This document shows, piece after piece, positions 7,908 through 20,018 of a stretch of DNA of 64,000 nt. Below the pieces are notes generated by a model that was not told the origin of the DNA, searched no databases, and was given only the letters and a program-made list of their open reading frames with translations. The stretch comes from Thauera sp. GDN1. Lineage in GTDB: Bacteria; Pseudomonadota; Gammaproteobacteria; Burkholderiales; Rhodocyclaceae. The stretch spans positions 2,294,001 through 2,358,000 of the forward strand of contig NZ_CP097870.1 in NCBI RefSeq assembly GCF_029223545.1, written 5' to 3'. Numbering within the stretch: position 1 is the stretch's first letter; the number at the start of each line of letters is the position of its first letter. The translations under genes were made by a program, and so were the position numbers.

Positions 7908-8120
7908 TCAGGAGGTCTTCTTCTTTCCCGGTGTTGCCGGATCTTCGGGGTCGATGCCCCAGTCCCCGTAGGTGTACCAGTCCTCGCCGAGCATCTCCGC
8001 CGGGTGCAGGGTCCGGCCCGAGCCGTTCCCGCAGCCCAGCGCATCCGCGGGACAGTACTTGTCGCAGCCCCAGCAGATGCGCTCGGGATTCTTGGGATGA
8101 AGTGGAAATTTCTTGGCCAT
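7908..8120 (-). CDS. DUF3079 domain-containing protein
   Basis: A 70-residue protein starting MAKKFPLHPKNPERICWGC. Its cysteines (CWGCDKYCPAD, then LGCGNGSGRT) and the WYTYGDWG tail match the DUF3079 family, common in proteobacteria and of unknown function. The cysteine arrangement suggests metal binding, which is inference. It is monocistronic and divergent from nothing obvious; the 240 bases beyond 8120 hold no gene. Confidence 0.85.
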   Translation of the reverse strand: MAKKFPLHPKNPERICWGCDKYCPADALGCGNGSGRTLHPAEMLGEDWYTYGDWGIDPEDPATPGKKKTS

Positions 8121-8326
8121 GACGCGCTCCGGAAAAACATCAAGGCATGATATTAAAAATCGTCGAACAAAAAATTGATCCAGGACGATTCATGCATCTA
8201 TCGGGGCGGGAAAGCACATCCCCGACATGGGGCCTTCGCAGTTTCGGTTGATGCCCAGGCCGCGCAGCACAACGGCGATTCGGGCGCTAACTGCACGGAG
8301 TGGAAAGGTCGTAGCCGTGAACGACA

Positions 8327-8351
8327 AAGCCCGGAGACGCGCTCCGGGCTT
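8327..8351 (-). terminator. Probable terminator after tRNA-Val(UAC)
   Basis: A perfect 10-base stem AAGCCCGGAG/CTCCGGGCTT with a 5-base loop, followed on the minus strand by a T-rich stretch, 12 bases past the tRNA. Confidence 0.65.
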
Positions 8352-8362
8352 CGGGAATATCC

Positions 8363-8438
8363 TGGTGGGTGCTGACGGGGTCGAACCGCCGACATTCGCC
8401 TTGTAAGGGCGACGCTCTACCAACTGAGCTAAGCACCC
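8363..8438 (-). tRNA. tRNA-Val(UAC)
   Basis: 76 nt including encoded CCA. The reverse complement begins GGGTGCTTAGCTCAGTTGG; anticodon stem TCGCC/GGCGA holds loop CTTACAA, anticodon TAC. It starts 38 bases after the hupB stop with no intervening T-run terminator, so it is probably transcribed with hupB. Confidence 0.96.
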
Positions 8439-8476
8439 GCGCTGGCCTCCGGCCACGGCCGGAACAGCAAAGTCCG

Positions 8477-8749
8477 TTAGTTTACAGAATCCTTCAGACC
8501 TTTGCCAGCGCGGAATTTCGGAACCTTGGCCGCCTTGATCTTGATGTTCTTTCCCGTGCGCGGGTTTCGGCCCGTACGGGCCGCACGATCCCCGACGTAG
8601 AAGGACCCGAACCCCACCAGTGTCACCGTGTCATTGCTCTTGAGCGCCTCCGTCACGGCCGCCACCGTCGCATCCAGTGCGCGCGCCGCGTCCGCCTTGG
8701 TCATCGATGCCTTCTCCGCGATGCTTGCAACCAGTTCCTGTTTGTTCAC
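8477..8749 (-). CDS. hupB: DNA-binding protein HU-beta
   Basis: 90 residues, the usual HU length. It starts [20 protein letters not shown] and carries the beta-arm signature [20 protein letters not shown] bends and compacts DNA as a dimer. The position downstream of lon matches the conserved tig-clpP-clpX-lon-hupB order of proteobacteria. It has its own promoter at 8851-8880 and is followed by tRNA-Val(UAC). Confidence 0.97.
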   Translation of the reverse strand: MNKQELVASIAEKASMTKADAARALDATVAAVTEALKSNDTVTLVGFGSFYVGDRAARTGRNPRTGKNIKIKAAKVPKFRAGKGLKDSVN

Positions 8750-8850
8750 TTGAACCCTCCGGATATGAACTGCAATGGGAAGAACTCCGCGACCTCCGCC
8801 TTTGGGCTCGGGATTCGACGGCGTGGGAGACGCCTTGCAAACTTCATGTT

Positions 8851-8880
8851 TTTATAGCGCGCCAAATTCAGGCCTGTCAA
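8851..8880 (-). promoter_or_regulatory. Sigma-70 promoter of hupB
   Basis: On the minus strand TTGACA (8875-8880, perfect -35), an 18-base spacer and TATAAA (8851-8856), about 100 bases before the hupB start and just after the lon terminator. Confidence 0.72.
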
Positions 8881-8898
8881 CGACGGGCGACCCCGAAT

Positions 8899-8934
8899 GA
8901 AAAAGGCCGCAATGCACCTCGATGCATTGCGGCC
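8899..8934 (-). terminator. Intrinsic terminator of lon
   Basis: A stem GGCCGCAATGCA/TGCATTGCGGCC, followed on the minus strand by TTTTTC, 40 bases after the lon stop. Confidence 0.85.
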
Positions 8935-8975
8935 CGTCCCATCCGGCGTGGCGACCGTGCGCTACGCCCGCGGAA

Positions 8976-11402
<2,427 letters not shown>

Positions 11403-11433
11403 TTTTTCTTTCCTTAAGCAAAAGGTCACCCCC

Positions 11434-11461
11434 ATGTATGGGCGTGACCTGGAAATTCAAG
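11434..11461 (-). promoter_or_regulatory. Candidate heat-shock (sigma-32-type) promoter of lon overlapping an inverted repeat
   Basis: On the minus strand CTTGAA (11456-11461) is followed after 12 bases by GCCCATACAT (11434-11443), resembling the CTTGAAA/CCCCATnT pair of sigma-32 promoters. The -10 part sits in an imperfect inverted repeat, AGGTCAC..GTGACCT (11423-11450). E. coli lon is known to be sigma-32 controlled; here it is an inference from motif match. Confidence 0.45.
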
Positions 11462-11513
11462 CGACGGGGTGCGAACCCGCCGCCAGACGGGCGTTCGTGC
11501 GGTCGGAGCCGGT

Positions 11514-12782
<1,269 letters not shown>

Positions 12783-12798
12783 GTGGGGTTCTCCTGAA

Positions 12799-13437
12799 TC
12801 AGGTGTCGTCGCGGCTGGTCAGGATCTTGTCGACCAGGCCGTACTCCACCGCGGCCGCGGCAGACATGAAGTTGTCGCGGTCGGTGTCCTTCTCGATGCG
12901 CTCGAGCGGCTGGCCGGTGTGGCTGGACAGCATCTCGTTGAGGCGCGAGCGCAGGTAGAGGATCTCGCGGGCGTGGATCTCGATGTCCGAGGCCTGTCCC
13001 TGGAAACCGCCCAGCGGCTGGTGGATCATGACGCGCGAGTTGGGCAGGATGAAGCGCTTGCCCTTCTCGCCCGCCGCCAGCAGGAAGGCGCCCATGCTCG
13101 CCGCCTGGCCGATGCACAGCGTGCTGACGTTCGGCTTGATGAACTGCATGGTGTCGTAGATCGCCATGCCGGCGGTGACCGAACCGCCGGGCGAGTTGAT
13201 GTAGAAGTAGATGTCCTTGTCCGGGTTCTCGGACTCGAGGAACAGCAACTGCGCCACGATCAGGTTGGCGGTCACGTCATTGACGGGGCCGACGAGGAAT
13301 ACCACCCGCTCCTTCAGAAGGCGCGAATAGATGTCGTAGGCGCGCTCGCCGCGACCGCTCTGTTCGACCACCATCGGAACCAGGCCGAGGCCGACCGGGT
13401 TCCAGTCGCTGCTGTGCTGGGGTGTTCCTTGCATCAT
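12799..13437 (-). CDS. clpP: ATP-dependent Clp protease proteolytic subunit ClpP
   Basis: 212 residues. The catalytic triad is visible: serine in [11 protein letters not shown], histidine in [10 protein letters not shown] and aspartate in [10 protein letters not shown]. The N-terminal ~15 residues probably form the processed propeptide. The tetradecamer partners ClpX. It lies 20 bases downstream of tig. Confidence 0.97.
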   Translation of the reverse strand: MMQGTPQHSSDWNPVGLGLVPMVVEQSGRGERAYDIYSRLLKERVVFLVGPVNDVTANLIVAQLLFLESENPDKDIYFYINSPGGSVTAGMAIYDTMQFIKPNVSTLCIGQAASMGAFLLAAGEKGKRFILPNSRVMIHQPLGGFQGQASDIEIHAREILYLRSRLNEMLSSHTGQPLERIEKDTDRDNFMSAAAAVEYGLVDKILTSRDDT

Positions 13438-13457
13438 TCGTCAGACCCTTTGCGGCA

Positions 13458-14765
13458 TCAGGCCGCGTTGTTGCCCATCAGTTCGTCGAAGGCCACCGGC
13501 TTGTCGGTGGTCTCGGCCTTGTCGCAGACCCAGGCGACGACGTTGTCCTCGATGACCACGGCTTCAGCCTGCGCCAGGCGCTCCGGTTGAGCGTAATACC
13601 AGCGCACGAGTTCCGAAGGATCCTCGTAGCTCTGCGCCATTTCCTCGACCAGCGCGCGCACCTGTTCCGGCTTGGCGTGCAGTTCGTTGCCCTTGACCAG
13701 CTCGGCCATGATCAGGCCCAGCTTGACGCGGCGCGCGGCCTGATCGGTGAACCACGACGGATCGACCGGGATGTCCTTGGTCTTGAGGCCGCGCATCTCG
13801 AGGTCGCGGCGGGCGTTGTCGGCGAGTTGCTGCGACTCCGCCTGGACCAGCGCCTTCGGCACCTCGATCGGGGTCACGGCGATCAGCGCGTCCATGACCT
13901 GCTCCTTGACCTTGGCCTGGATGCGGCGCTTGACCTCGCGCTCGAGGTTACCCTTGACCTCTTCGCGCAGCTTGGCGACGTCGCCGTCGGCCACGCCGAG
14001 CGACTTGGCGAAATCGGCATCCACTTCGGGCAGCACGGCTTCCTCGACCGCCTTGACGGTGATCTCGAACTGCACGGTCTGGCCAGCCAGGTGCTGGGCG
14101 TGGTAGTCCGCCGGGAAGGTCATGTCGAAGGTCTTGCTCTCACCGGCCTTGAGGCCGACGACGGCATCCTCGAAGTCCTTGAGCATGGAGCCCGAGCCGA
14201 CCACGAAGGGGAAGTCCTGCGCCTGGCCGCCGTCGAAAACCTCGCCGTCCTTGCGACCGGTGAAGTCGATCTGGACGCGGTCGCCTTCCGCAGCGGCACG
14301 CTCGACCTTGCTGAAGTTGGTGCGCTGCTTGCGCAGCACGTCGATGGTCTTGTCGACCTCGGCCTCACCGACGGTCAGCGCCGGGCGCTCGAGCTTCTGG
14401 CCGGCGAAATCGCCGACCACGATTTCCGGGTACACCTCGAAGGTGGCGGTGAAAGCCAGCGTGCCTTCGCCGGCGCCGTCCTTGGGCTGGATCTGCGGAT
14501 AGCCGGCCACGCGCAGGTTGTCGGCACGGACCTTCTCGCCGAAGGCCTTCTCGACCGCCGCGCCGACGGCTTCACCGCGCGCCTGACCGCCGTGCGTCTG
14601 GGCGACGATCTTCATCGGCACCTTGCCCGGGCGGAACCCCGGCATCTTCACCGTGCGCGCCATGCGCTTGAGGCGGGCATCCACCTCCTTCTCGATGTCC
14701 GCCAGCGAGACGGTGATGTCGATGGTGCGCTCGAGCGCGCTCGGGGTGACCTGGTTCTGCTCCAT
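13458..14765 (-). CDS. tig: Trigger factor (ribosome-associated chaperone/PPIase)
   Basis: 435 residues from ATG 14765; an upstream in-frame start at 14810 would add 15 residues not typical of the family, whose members start near MEQNQVTPSALERTI. It has an N-terminal ribosome-binding domain with the signature PGFRPGKVP, a central FKBP-type domain (EGDRVQIDFTGRKDGEVFDG) and a C-terminal helical arm domain. It is the first gene of the tig-clpP-clpX cluster. A possible -10 box TAGAAT is at 14878-14883 on the minus strand. Confidence 0.96.
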   Translation of the reverse strand: MEQNQVTPSALERTIDITVSLADIEKEVDARLKRMARTVKMPGFRPGKVPMKIVAQTHGGQARGEAVGAAVEKAFGEKVRADNLRVAGYPQIQPKDGAGEGTLAFTATFEVYPEIVVGDFAGQKLERPALTVGEAEVDKTIDVLRKQRTNFSKVERAAAEGDRVQIDFTGRKDGEVFDGGQAQDFPFVVGSGSMLKDFEDAVVGLKAGESKTFDMTFPADYHAQHLAGQTVQFEITVKAVEEAVLPEVDADFAKSLGVADGDVAKLREEVKGNLEREVKRRIQAKVKEQVMDALIAVTPIEVPKALVQAESQQLADNARRDLEMRGLKTKDIPVDPSWFTDQAARRVKLGLIMAELVKGNELHAKPEQVRALVEEMAQSYEDPSELVRWYYAQPERLAQAEAVVIEDNVVAWVCDKAETTDKPVAFDELMGNNAA

Positions 14766-15129
14766 TAACTCGATCCTGAGAAGTCTTGAAAAACCGCTCC
14801 CGCCCTGCATCGATGCGGCCCCGACCGGAACCGGAGACGCATTTCGCCAGCGTGAGCACGATGTACGAAGTCGAAGATTCTAGCACAGCCCCCGGCGAGC
14901 GCCCGAAGCATGAAACTGCGCGTGAACGGGGACACGAACATTCACGAAAAAGCCCCGCAGACGAGGAACTCGCGCCCGGCATGCCGTTCTCAGCAACAGA
15001 TCCGGCGCCGGCACGCCCACCGCGGAGCTGGCGCGAACGGACCGCGCTGCAGGCATGACGAACGACAGCGCAACCAGGGTTGGTGACCGCAGGACGCGGC
15101 GCCGCGCATCGCTCGATCAGGAGACGTCC
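14766..15129. other. Divergent intergenic region between tig and prkA
   Basis: A 364-base stretch with no gene. It should hold the tig promoter (a TAGAAT -10 candidate at 14878-14883, minus strand, with no clear -35) and the prkA promoter, for which I see no good sigma-70 match, as would be expected if prkA uses an alternative sigma factor. A weak inverted repeat occurs around 14985-15025. Confidence 0.4.
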
Positions 15130-17052
15130 ATGTCCATCTTCAATGCCTACCAGGCGCGCTTCGAGGCTGCCCGCGAAGAGGAGATGTCCCTCCAGGACTA
15201 CCTCGAACTCTGCCGCGCCGACCGCATGGCCTACGCCACCGCCGCCGAACGCATGCTGGCGGCGATCGGCGAGCCGGAACTGGTCGACACCCGGCTCGAC
15301 CCGCGGCTGTCGCGCATCTTCTCCAACAAGATCCTCAAGCTCTACCCGGCATTCCGCGACTTCTACGGCATGGAAGAGGTCATCGAGAACATCGTGTCCT
15401 ACTTCCGCCACGCCGCCCAGGGCCTGGAGGAGAAGAAGCAGATCCTCTACCTGCTCGGCCCGGTGGGCGGCGGCAAGTCCTCGCTCGCCGAGATGCTCAA
15501 GAGCCTGATCGAGAAGGTGCCCTTCTACGCGATCAAGGGCTCGCCGGTGCACGAGTCGCCGCTCGGCCTGTTCGATGCCGCCGAGGATGCCCGCATCCTC
15601 GAGGACGACTTCGGCATTCCGCGCCGCTACCTCAACACCATCATGAGCCCGTGGGCGGTCAAGCGCCTGCACGAGTTCGGCGGCGACATCACCAGGTTCC
15701 GCGTGGTCAAGCTCAGCCCCTCGGTGCTGCGCCAGACCGCGGTCGCCAAGACCGAGCCCGGCGACGAGAACAACCAGGACATCTCCTCGCTGGTCGGCAA
15801 GATCGACATCCGCAAGCTCGAGCAGTACTCGCAGGACGACCCCGACGCCTACAGCTATTCCGGCGGCCTGTGCCTGGCCAACCGCGGCCTGCTCGAGTTC
15901 GTGGAGATGTTCAAGGCCCCGATCAAGGTCCTGCACCCGCTGCTGACCGCCACCCAGGAGGGCAACTACAAGGGTACCGAGGGTTTCGGCGCGATTCCGT
16001 TCGACGGCATCGTGATGGCGCACTCGAACGAGTCCGAGTGGGTCGCCTTCAAGAACAACAAGAACAACGAAGCCTTCCTCGACCGCATCTACACGGTCAA
16101 GGTGCCGTACTGCCTGCGCGTGTCGGACGAGATCCGCATCTACGAGAAGCTTCTGGTCCACAGTTCGCTGTCGGAGGCGCCATGCGCCCCGGACACGCTG
16201 AAGATGATGGCGCAGTTCGCGGTGCTGTCGCGCCTGAAGGAGCCCGAGAACTCGAGCATCTTCTCCAAGATGCGCGTGTATGACGGCGAGAACCTCAAGG
16301 ACACCGACCCGAAGGCCAAGAGCTACCAGGAGTACCGCGACTACGCCGGGGTCGACGAGGGCATGACCGGGCTCTCCACCCGTTTCGCCTTCAAGGTCCT
16401 GTCCAAGGTCTTCAACTTCGACCACCGCGAGGTCGCCGCCAACCCGGTGCACCTGATGTACGTGCTCGAGCAGCAGATCGAGGCCGAGCAGTACCCGGCC
16501 GAGACCGAGGCGCGCTACATGGGCTACATCAAGGAATACCTGGCGCCACGTTACGCCGAGTTCATCGGCAAGGAGATCCAGACCGCCTACCTCGAGAGCT
16601 ACTCCGAGTACGGGCAGAACATCTTCGACCGCTACGTGATCTACGCCGACTTCTGGATCCAGGACCAGGAATTCCGCGACCCCAACACCGGCGAGATCCT
16701 CGACCGTTCGGCGCTCAACGAGGAACTGGAGAAGATCGAGAAGCCGGCCGGGATCAGCAACCCGAAGGACTTCCGCAACGAGGTGGTCAACTTCGTGCTG
16801 CGCGCCCGCGCCAAGCACGACGGCCGCAACCCGAGCTGGACCTCGTACGAGAAGCTGCGCGCGGTGATCGAGAAGAAGATGTTCTCCAACACCGAGGACC
16901 TGCTGCCGGTGATCAGCTTCAACGCCAAGGCCAGCGCCGACGAGCAGAAGAAGCATCAGGACTTCGTCAATCGCATGATCGACAAGGGCTACACCGAGAA
17001 GCAGGTGCGCCTGCTGTGCGAGTGGTACCTGCGCGTGCGCAAGTCGTCTTGA
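15130..17052 (+). CDS. prkA: PrkA-type serine protein kinase (YeaG)
   Basis: 640 residues from ATG 15130, chosen because CAGGAGA lies 5 bases upstream and the protein starts like YeaG (MSIFNAYQARFEAAREEEM). An N-terminal AAA_PrkA domain with Walker A GPVGGGKSS (near residue 115) is followed by the PrkA C-terminal domain. YeaG-family proteins are reported as Ser/Thr kinases or AAA+ proteases active in starvation and stress. The genes for YeaH and a SpoVR/YcgB-like protein follow, a widely conserved trio. The first two are separated by 63 bases, the last two overlap. Confidence 0.94.
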   Translation: MSIFNAYQARFEAAREEEMSLQDYLELCRADRMAYATAAERMLAAIGEPELVDTRLDPRLSRIFSNKILKLYPAFRDFYGMEEVIENIVSYFRHAAQGLEEKKQILYLLGPVGGGKSSLAEMLKSLIEKVPFYAIKGSPVHESPLGLFDAAEDARILEDDFGIPRRYLNTIMSPWAVKRLHEFGGDITRFRVVKLSPSVLRQTAVAKTEPGDENNQDISSLVGKIDIRKLEQYSQDDPDAYSYSGGLCLANRGLLEFVEMFKAPIKVLHPLLTATQEGNYKGTEGFGAIPFDGIVMAHSNESEWVAFKNNKNNEAFLDRIYTVKVPYCLRVSDEIRIYEKLLVHSSLSEAPCAPDTLKMMAQFAVLSRLKEPENSSIFSKMRVYDGENLKDTDPKAKSYQEYRDYAGVDEGMTGLSTRFAFKVLSKVFNFDHREVAANPVHLMYVLEQQIEAEQYPAETEARYMGYIKEYLAPRYAEFIGKEIQTAYLESYSEYGQNIFDRYVIYADFWIQDQEFRDPNTGEILDRSALNEELEKIEKPAGISNPKDFRNEVVNFVLRARAKHDGRNPSWTSYEKLRAVIEKKMFSNTEDLLPVISFNAKASADEQKKHQDFVNRMIDKGYTEKQVRLLCEWYLRVRKSS

Positions 17053-17115
17053 GGCTGCCGGGATGACGCGGCGGGGCCTTGCGCCCCGCCCGCCGCCCCG
17101 GCACAGGGAGGAGAC

Positions 17116-18384
17116 ATGGTCCGCATCATCGATCGGCGCTTCGACAGCAAGAACAAGAGCGCGGTGAATCGCCAGCGCTTCATGCGCCGCTTCAAGCAGC
17201 AGATCCGCAAGGCGGTGTCGGAGGCCATCCACGGCCGTTCGATCCGCGACCTCGACAACGGCGAGGAGATTTCCATTCCCGCGCGCGACCTCTCCGAACC
17301 GTCCCTGCAGCACGGCAAGGGCGGCGTGTGGGAACAGGTCTTCCCCGGCAACGACCAGTTCAGCACCGGCGACCGCATCAAGCGTCCGCTCGGCGGCGGC
17401 GGACAGGGCAGCGGCAAGGGCCAGGCCAGCAACGAGGGCGAGCATGAGGATGACTTCGTGTTCCAGCTCTCGCGCGAGGAATTCCTCGACCTGTTCTTCG
17501 AGGACCTCGAGCTGCCGCGCCTGATCCGCACCCAGCTCGCCAAGGTCACCGACTACAAGACCCAGCGCGCCGGCTTCAAGTCCGACGGCACGCCGGCCAA
17601 CATCAACATCATCCGCTCGATGCGCGGCGCGCTCGGGCGCCGGCTCGCGCTCGGCTCGCCCTACAGCGCGCGCATCCGCGAGCTGCAGCAGGCGCTGGAA
17701 GAGGCGCTCGCGCGCTCGGGCGAGGACAGCGACGAGGTGCGAGCCCTCCAGGAAGAGCTCGGGATGCTGCGCGCCAAGGTCGAGCGCATCCCCTTCATCG
17801 ACAGCTTCGACCTGCGCTACAACAACCGCATCAAGGTGCCACGCCCGACCACACAGGCGGTGATGTTCTGCGTGATGGACGTCTCCGGCTCGATGGACGA
17901 GGAGCGCAAGTCCATGGCCAAGCGCTTCTTCATGCTGCTGCACCTGTTCCTGACCCGCAGCTACGAGCACATCGAGGTCGTCTTCATCCGCCACCACACG
18001 GTGGCCAAGGAGGTCGACGAGGACGAGTTCTTCCACTCGCGCGAATCGGGCGGCACCGTGGTGTCGAGCGCGCTCGCGCTGATGCGCGACATCCTGCACG
18101 AGCGCTACGCCAACGGACAGTGGAACGTCTACGGGGCACAGGCCTCCGACGGCGACAACTGGGACAACGACTCGCCGATCTGCGGCAAGCTCCTCGGCAA
18201 CGAGATCCTGCCCTGGTGCCAGTACTTCGCCTACGTCGAGATCACCGCCGGCGAGCCGCAGAACCTGTGGCGCGAATACGCCAAGCTCGAGGCGGCGCAC
18301 GACAACTTCGCCATGCAGCGCATCGAGTCGCCGGCCGACATCTATCCGGTGTTCCGCGAACTGTTCAAGAAGACGATCGCATGA
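17116..18384 (+). CDS. yeaH: YeaH/DUF444 family protein (vWA-like)
   Basis: 422 residues; AGGGAGGAG precedes the ATG. The N-terminus (VRIIDRRFDSKNKSAVNRQR) and a central VMDVSGSMDEERK stretch (near residue 257) match DUF444; the latter is a MIDAS-like D-x-S-x-S metal site of a von Willebrand A fold. A glycine-rich linker occurs near residues 95-110. The family always accompanies PrkA, but its biochemical role is unknown. The stop overlaps the SpoVR start (ATGA), showing translational coupling. Confidence 0.92.
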   Translation: MVRIIDRRFDSKNKSAVNRQRFMRRFKQQIRKAVSEAIHGRSIRDLDNGEEISIPARDLSEPSLQHGKGGVWEQVFPGNDQFSTGDRIKRPLGGGGQGSGKGQASNEGEHEDDFVFQLSREEFLDLFFEDLELPRLIRTQLAKVTDYKTQRAGFKSDGTPANINIIRSMRGALGRRLALGSPYSARIRELQQALEEALARSGEDSDEVRALQEELGMLRAKVERIPFIDSFDLRYNNRIKVPRPTTQAVMFCVMDVSGSMDEERKSMAKRFFMLLHLFLTRSYEHIEVVFIRHHTVAKEVDEDEFFHSRESGGTVVSSALALMRDILHERYANGQWNVYGAQASDGDNWDNDSPICGKLLGNEILPWCQYFAYVEITAGEPQNLWREYAKLEAAHDNFAMQRIESPADIYPVFRELFKKTIA

Positions 18385-19934
18385 AGACCACGCCCACCCG
18401 CAGCCGCCGCCGCGCCGGCAAGGCGCCGCTTCCCGCCGGGTCCGAATGGACCGCCGAGGCGATCGAGCGCTACCACGAGGAGATCGCCCGCGTCGCCGCG
18501 CACTACGGGCTCGACACCTACCCGGTGCAGATCGAGATCATCACCGCCGAACAGATGATGGACGCCTATGCCTCGGTGGGCATGCCGGTGAACTACCACC
18601 ACTGGTCCTTCGGCAAGCACTTCCTGGCCACCGAGAAGGGCTACAAGCGCGGCCAGATGGGCCTGGCCTACGAGATCGTCATCAACTCCAATCCCTGCAT
18701 CGCCTACCTGATGGAGGAGAACACGCTGACGATGCAGGGCCTGGTGATCGCCCACGCCGCCTACGGGCACAACAGCTTCTTCAAGGGCAACTACCTGTTC
18801 CGCACCTGGACCAACGCCGACGCCATCATCGACTACCTGATCTTCGCGCGGAACTACATCACCGAATGCGAGGAGCGCCACGGCGAGGAGGAAGTCGAGC
18901 TGCTGCTCGACTCCTGCCACGCGCTGATGAACCTCGGCGTCGACCGCTACAAGCGCCCGCCCAAGCTCTCGCTCGCCAAGGAGAAGCTGCGCCAGCAGGA
19001 ACGCGAGGAGTACCTGCAGAGCCAGGTGAACGACCTGTGGCGCACCCTGCCCGCGCACGACGTACGCGCCGGCGCACGTGCGGAGCACCGCTTCCCGGCC
19101 GAGCCGGAAGAGAACCTGCTGTACTTCATCGAGAAGAACGCCCCGCTGCTCGAACCCTGGCAGCGCGAGGTGGTGCGCATCGTGCGCAAGATCGCGCAGT
19201 ATTTCTTCCCCCAGCGCCAGACCCAGGTCATGAACGAGGGCTGGGCCACCTTCTGGCACTACACCCTGCTCAACCACCTGTACGACGAAGGCCTGCTCGC
19301 CGACAGTTTCATGCTCGAGTTCCTGCAGTCGCACACCAACGTCGTCGCCCAGCCGCCCTACAACAGCCGCTGGTTCAGCGGCATCAACCCCTACGCGCTC
19401 GGCTTCGCGATCTGGCGCGACATCCGCCGCATCTGCGAGGACCCCGACGAGGAGGACCGCCGCTGGTTTCCCGAGATCGCCGGCAGCGACTGGCTGGAGA
19501 CCTTCGACTTCGCCATGCGCAATTTCAAGGACGAGAGCTTCGTCGCGCAATATCTGTCGCCGAAACTCATGCGCGACTTCCGCCTGTTCGCGGTGGTGGA
19601 CGACGACCACGACGACAAGCTCGAGGTCTCGGCGATCCACGACGACGCCGGGTTCCGCAAGCTGCGCGCGATCCTCTCCGACCAGTACAACCTCGGCGCG
19701 CGCGAACCCAACGTGCAGGTGTGGAACGTCGACCTGCGCGGCGACCGCTCGCTGACCCTGCGCCACACCCCGTTCCGCCGCCGGCCGCTGGCCGACAGCA
19801 CCGACGAGGTCCTGCGCCACCTCGCGCGGCTGTGGGGCTTCACCGTACGCCTGGAGACGGTGGGCGAAGACGGCACGGTGGAGTTGCGCAACGAGATCCG
19901 CGGCGAACCCCGTCCGAGCAGCGTCCATGCATGA
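18381..19934 (+). CDS. SpoVR family protein (YcgB-like)
   Basis: 517 residues from ATG 18381, which overlaps the yeaH stop by 4 bases. It matches SpoVR/YcgB proteins along its length, with the conserved HHWSFGKHF and YEIVINSNPCIAYLMEENT blocks and a MNEGWATFWHYTLL block whose histidines look metal-binding. It is required for the spore cortex in Bacillus; in proteobacteria the function is unknown but it goes with prkA and yeaH in stress response. Third and last gene of the operon. Confidence 0.92.
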   Translation: MKTTPTRSRRRAGKAPLPAGSEWTAEAIERYHEEIARVAAHYGLDTYPVQIEIITAEQMMDAYASVGMPVNYHHWSFGKHFLATEKGYKRGQMGLAYEIVINSNPCIAYLMEENTLTMQGLVIAHAAYGHNSFFKGNYLFRTWTNADAIIDYLIFARNYITECEERHGEEEVELLLDSCHALMNLGVDRYKRPPKLSLAKEKLRQQEREEYLQSQVNDLWRTLPAHDVRAGARAEHRFPAEPEENLLYFIEKNAPLLEPWQREVVRIVRKIAQYFFPQRQTQVMNEGWATFWHYTLLNHLYDEGLLADSFMLEFLQSHTNVVAQPPYNSRWFSGINPYALGFAIWRDIRRICEDPDEEDRRWFPEIAGSDWLETFDFAMRNFKDESFVAQYLSPKLMRDFRLFAVVDDDHDDKLEVSAIHDDAGFRKLRAILSDQYNLGAREPNVQVWNVDLRGDRSLTLRHTPFRRRPLADSTDEVLRHLARLWGFTVRLETVGEDGTVELRNEIRGEPRPSSVHA

Positions 19935-20018
19935 GCATTGCCGCCGTGAAGGGTCGATACGCGCCGCGCATGCCGTCATGAGGCAGTAGAATCCGGGCTC
20001 CACTCCTGGAGCCCGAGC

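Noticed and set aside
14572..18300. A minus-strand open frame of 1242 codons across tig, prkA and yeaH
   Set aside because: It is an antisense shadow of high-GC genes; it is composed of simple G/A/V/L/H/R/D-rich sequence with no domain, and it overlaps three well-supported genes.
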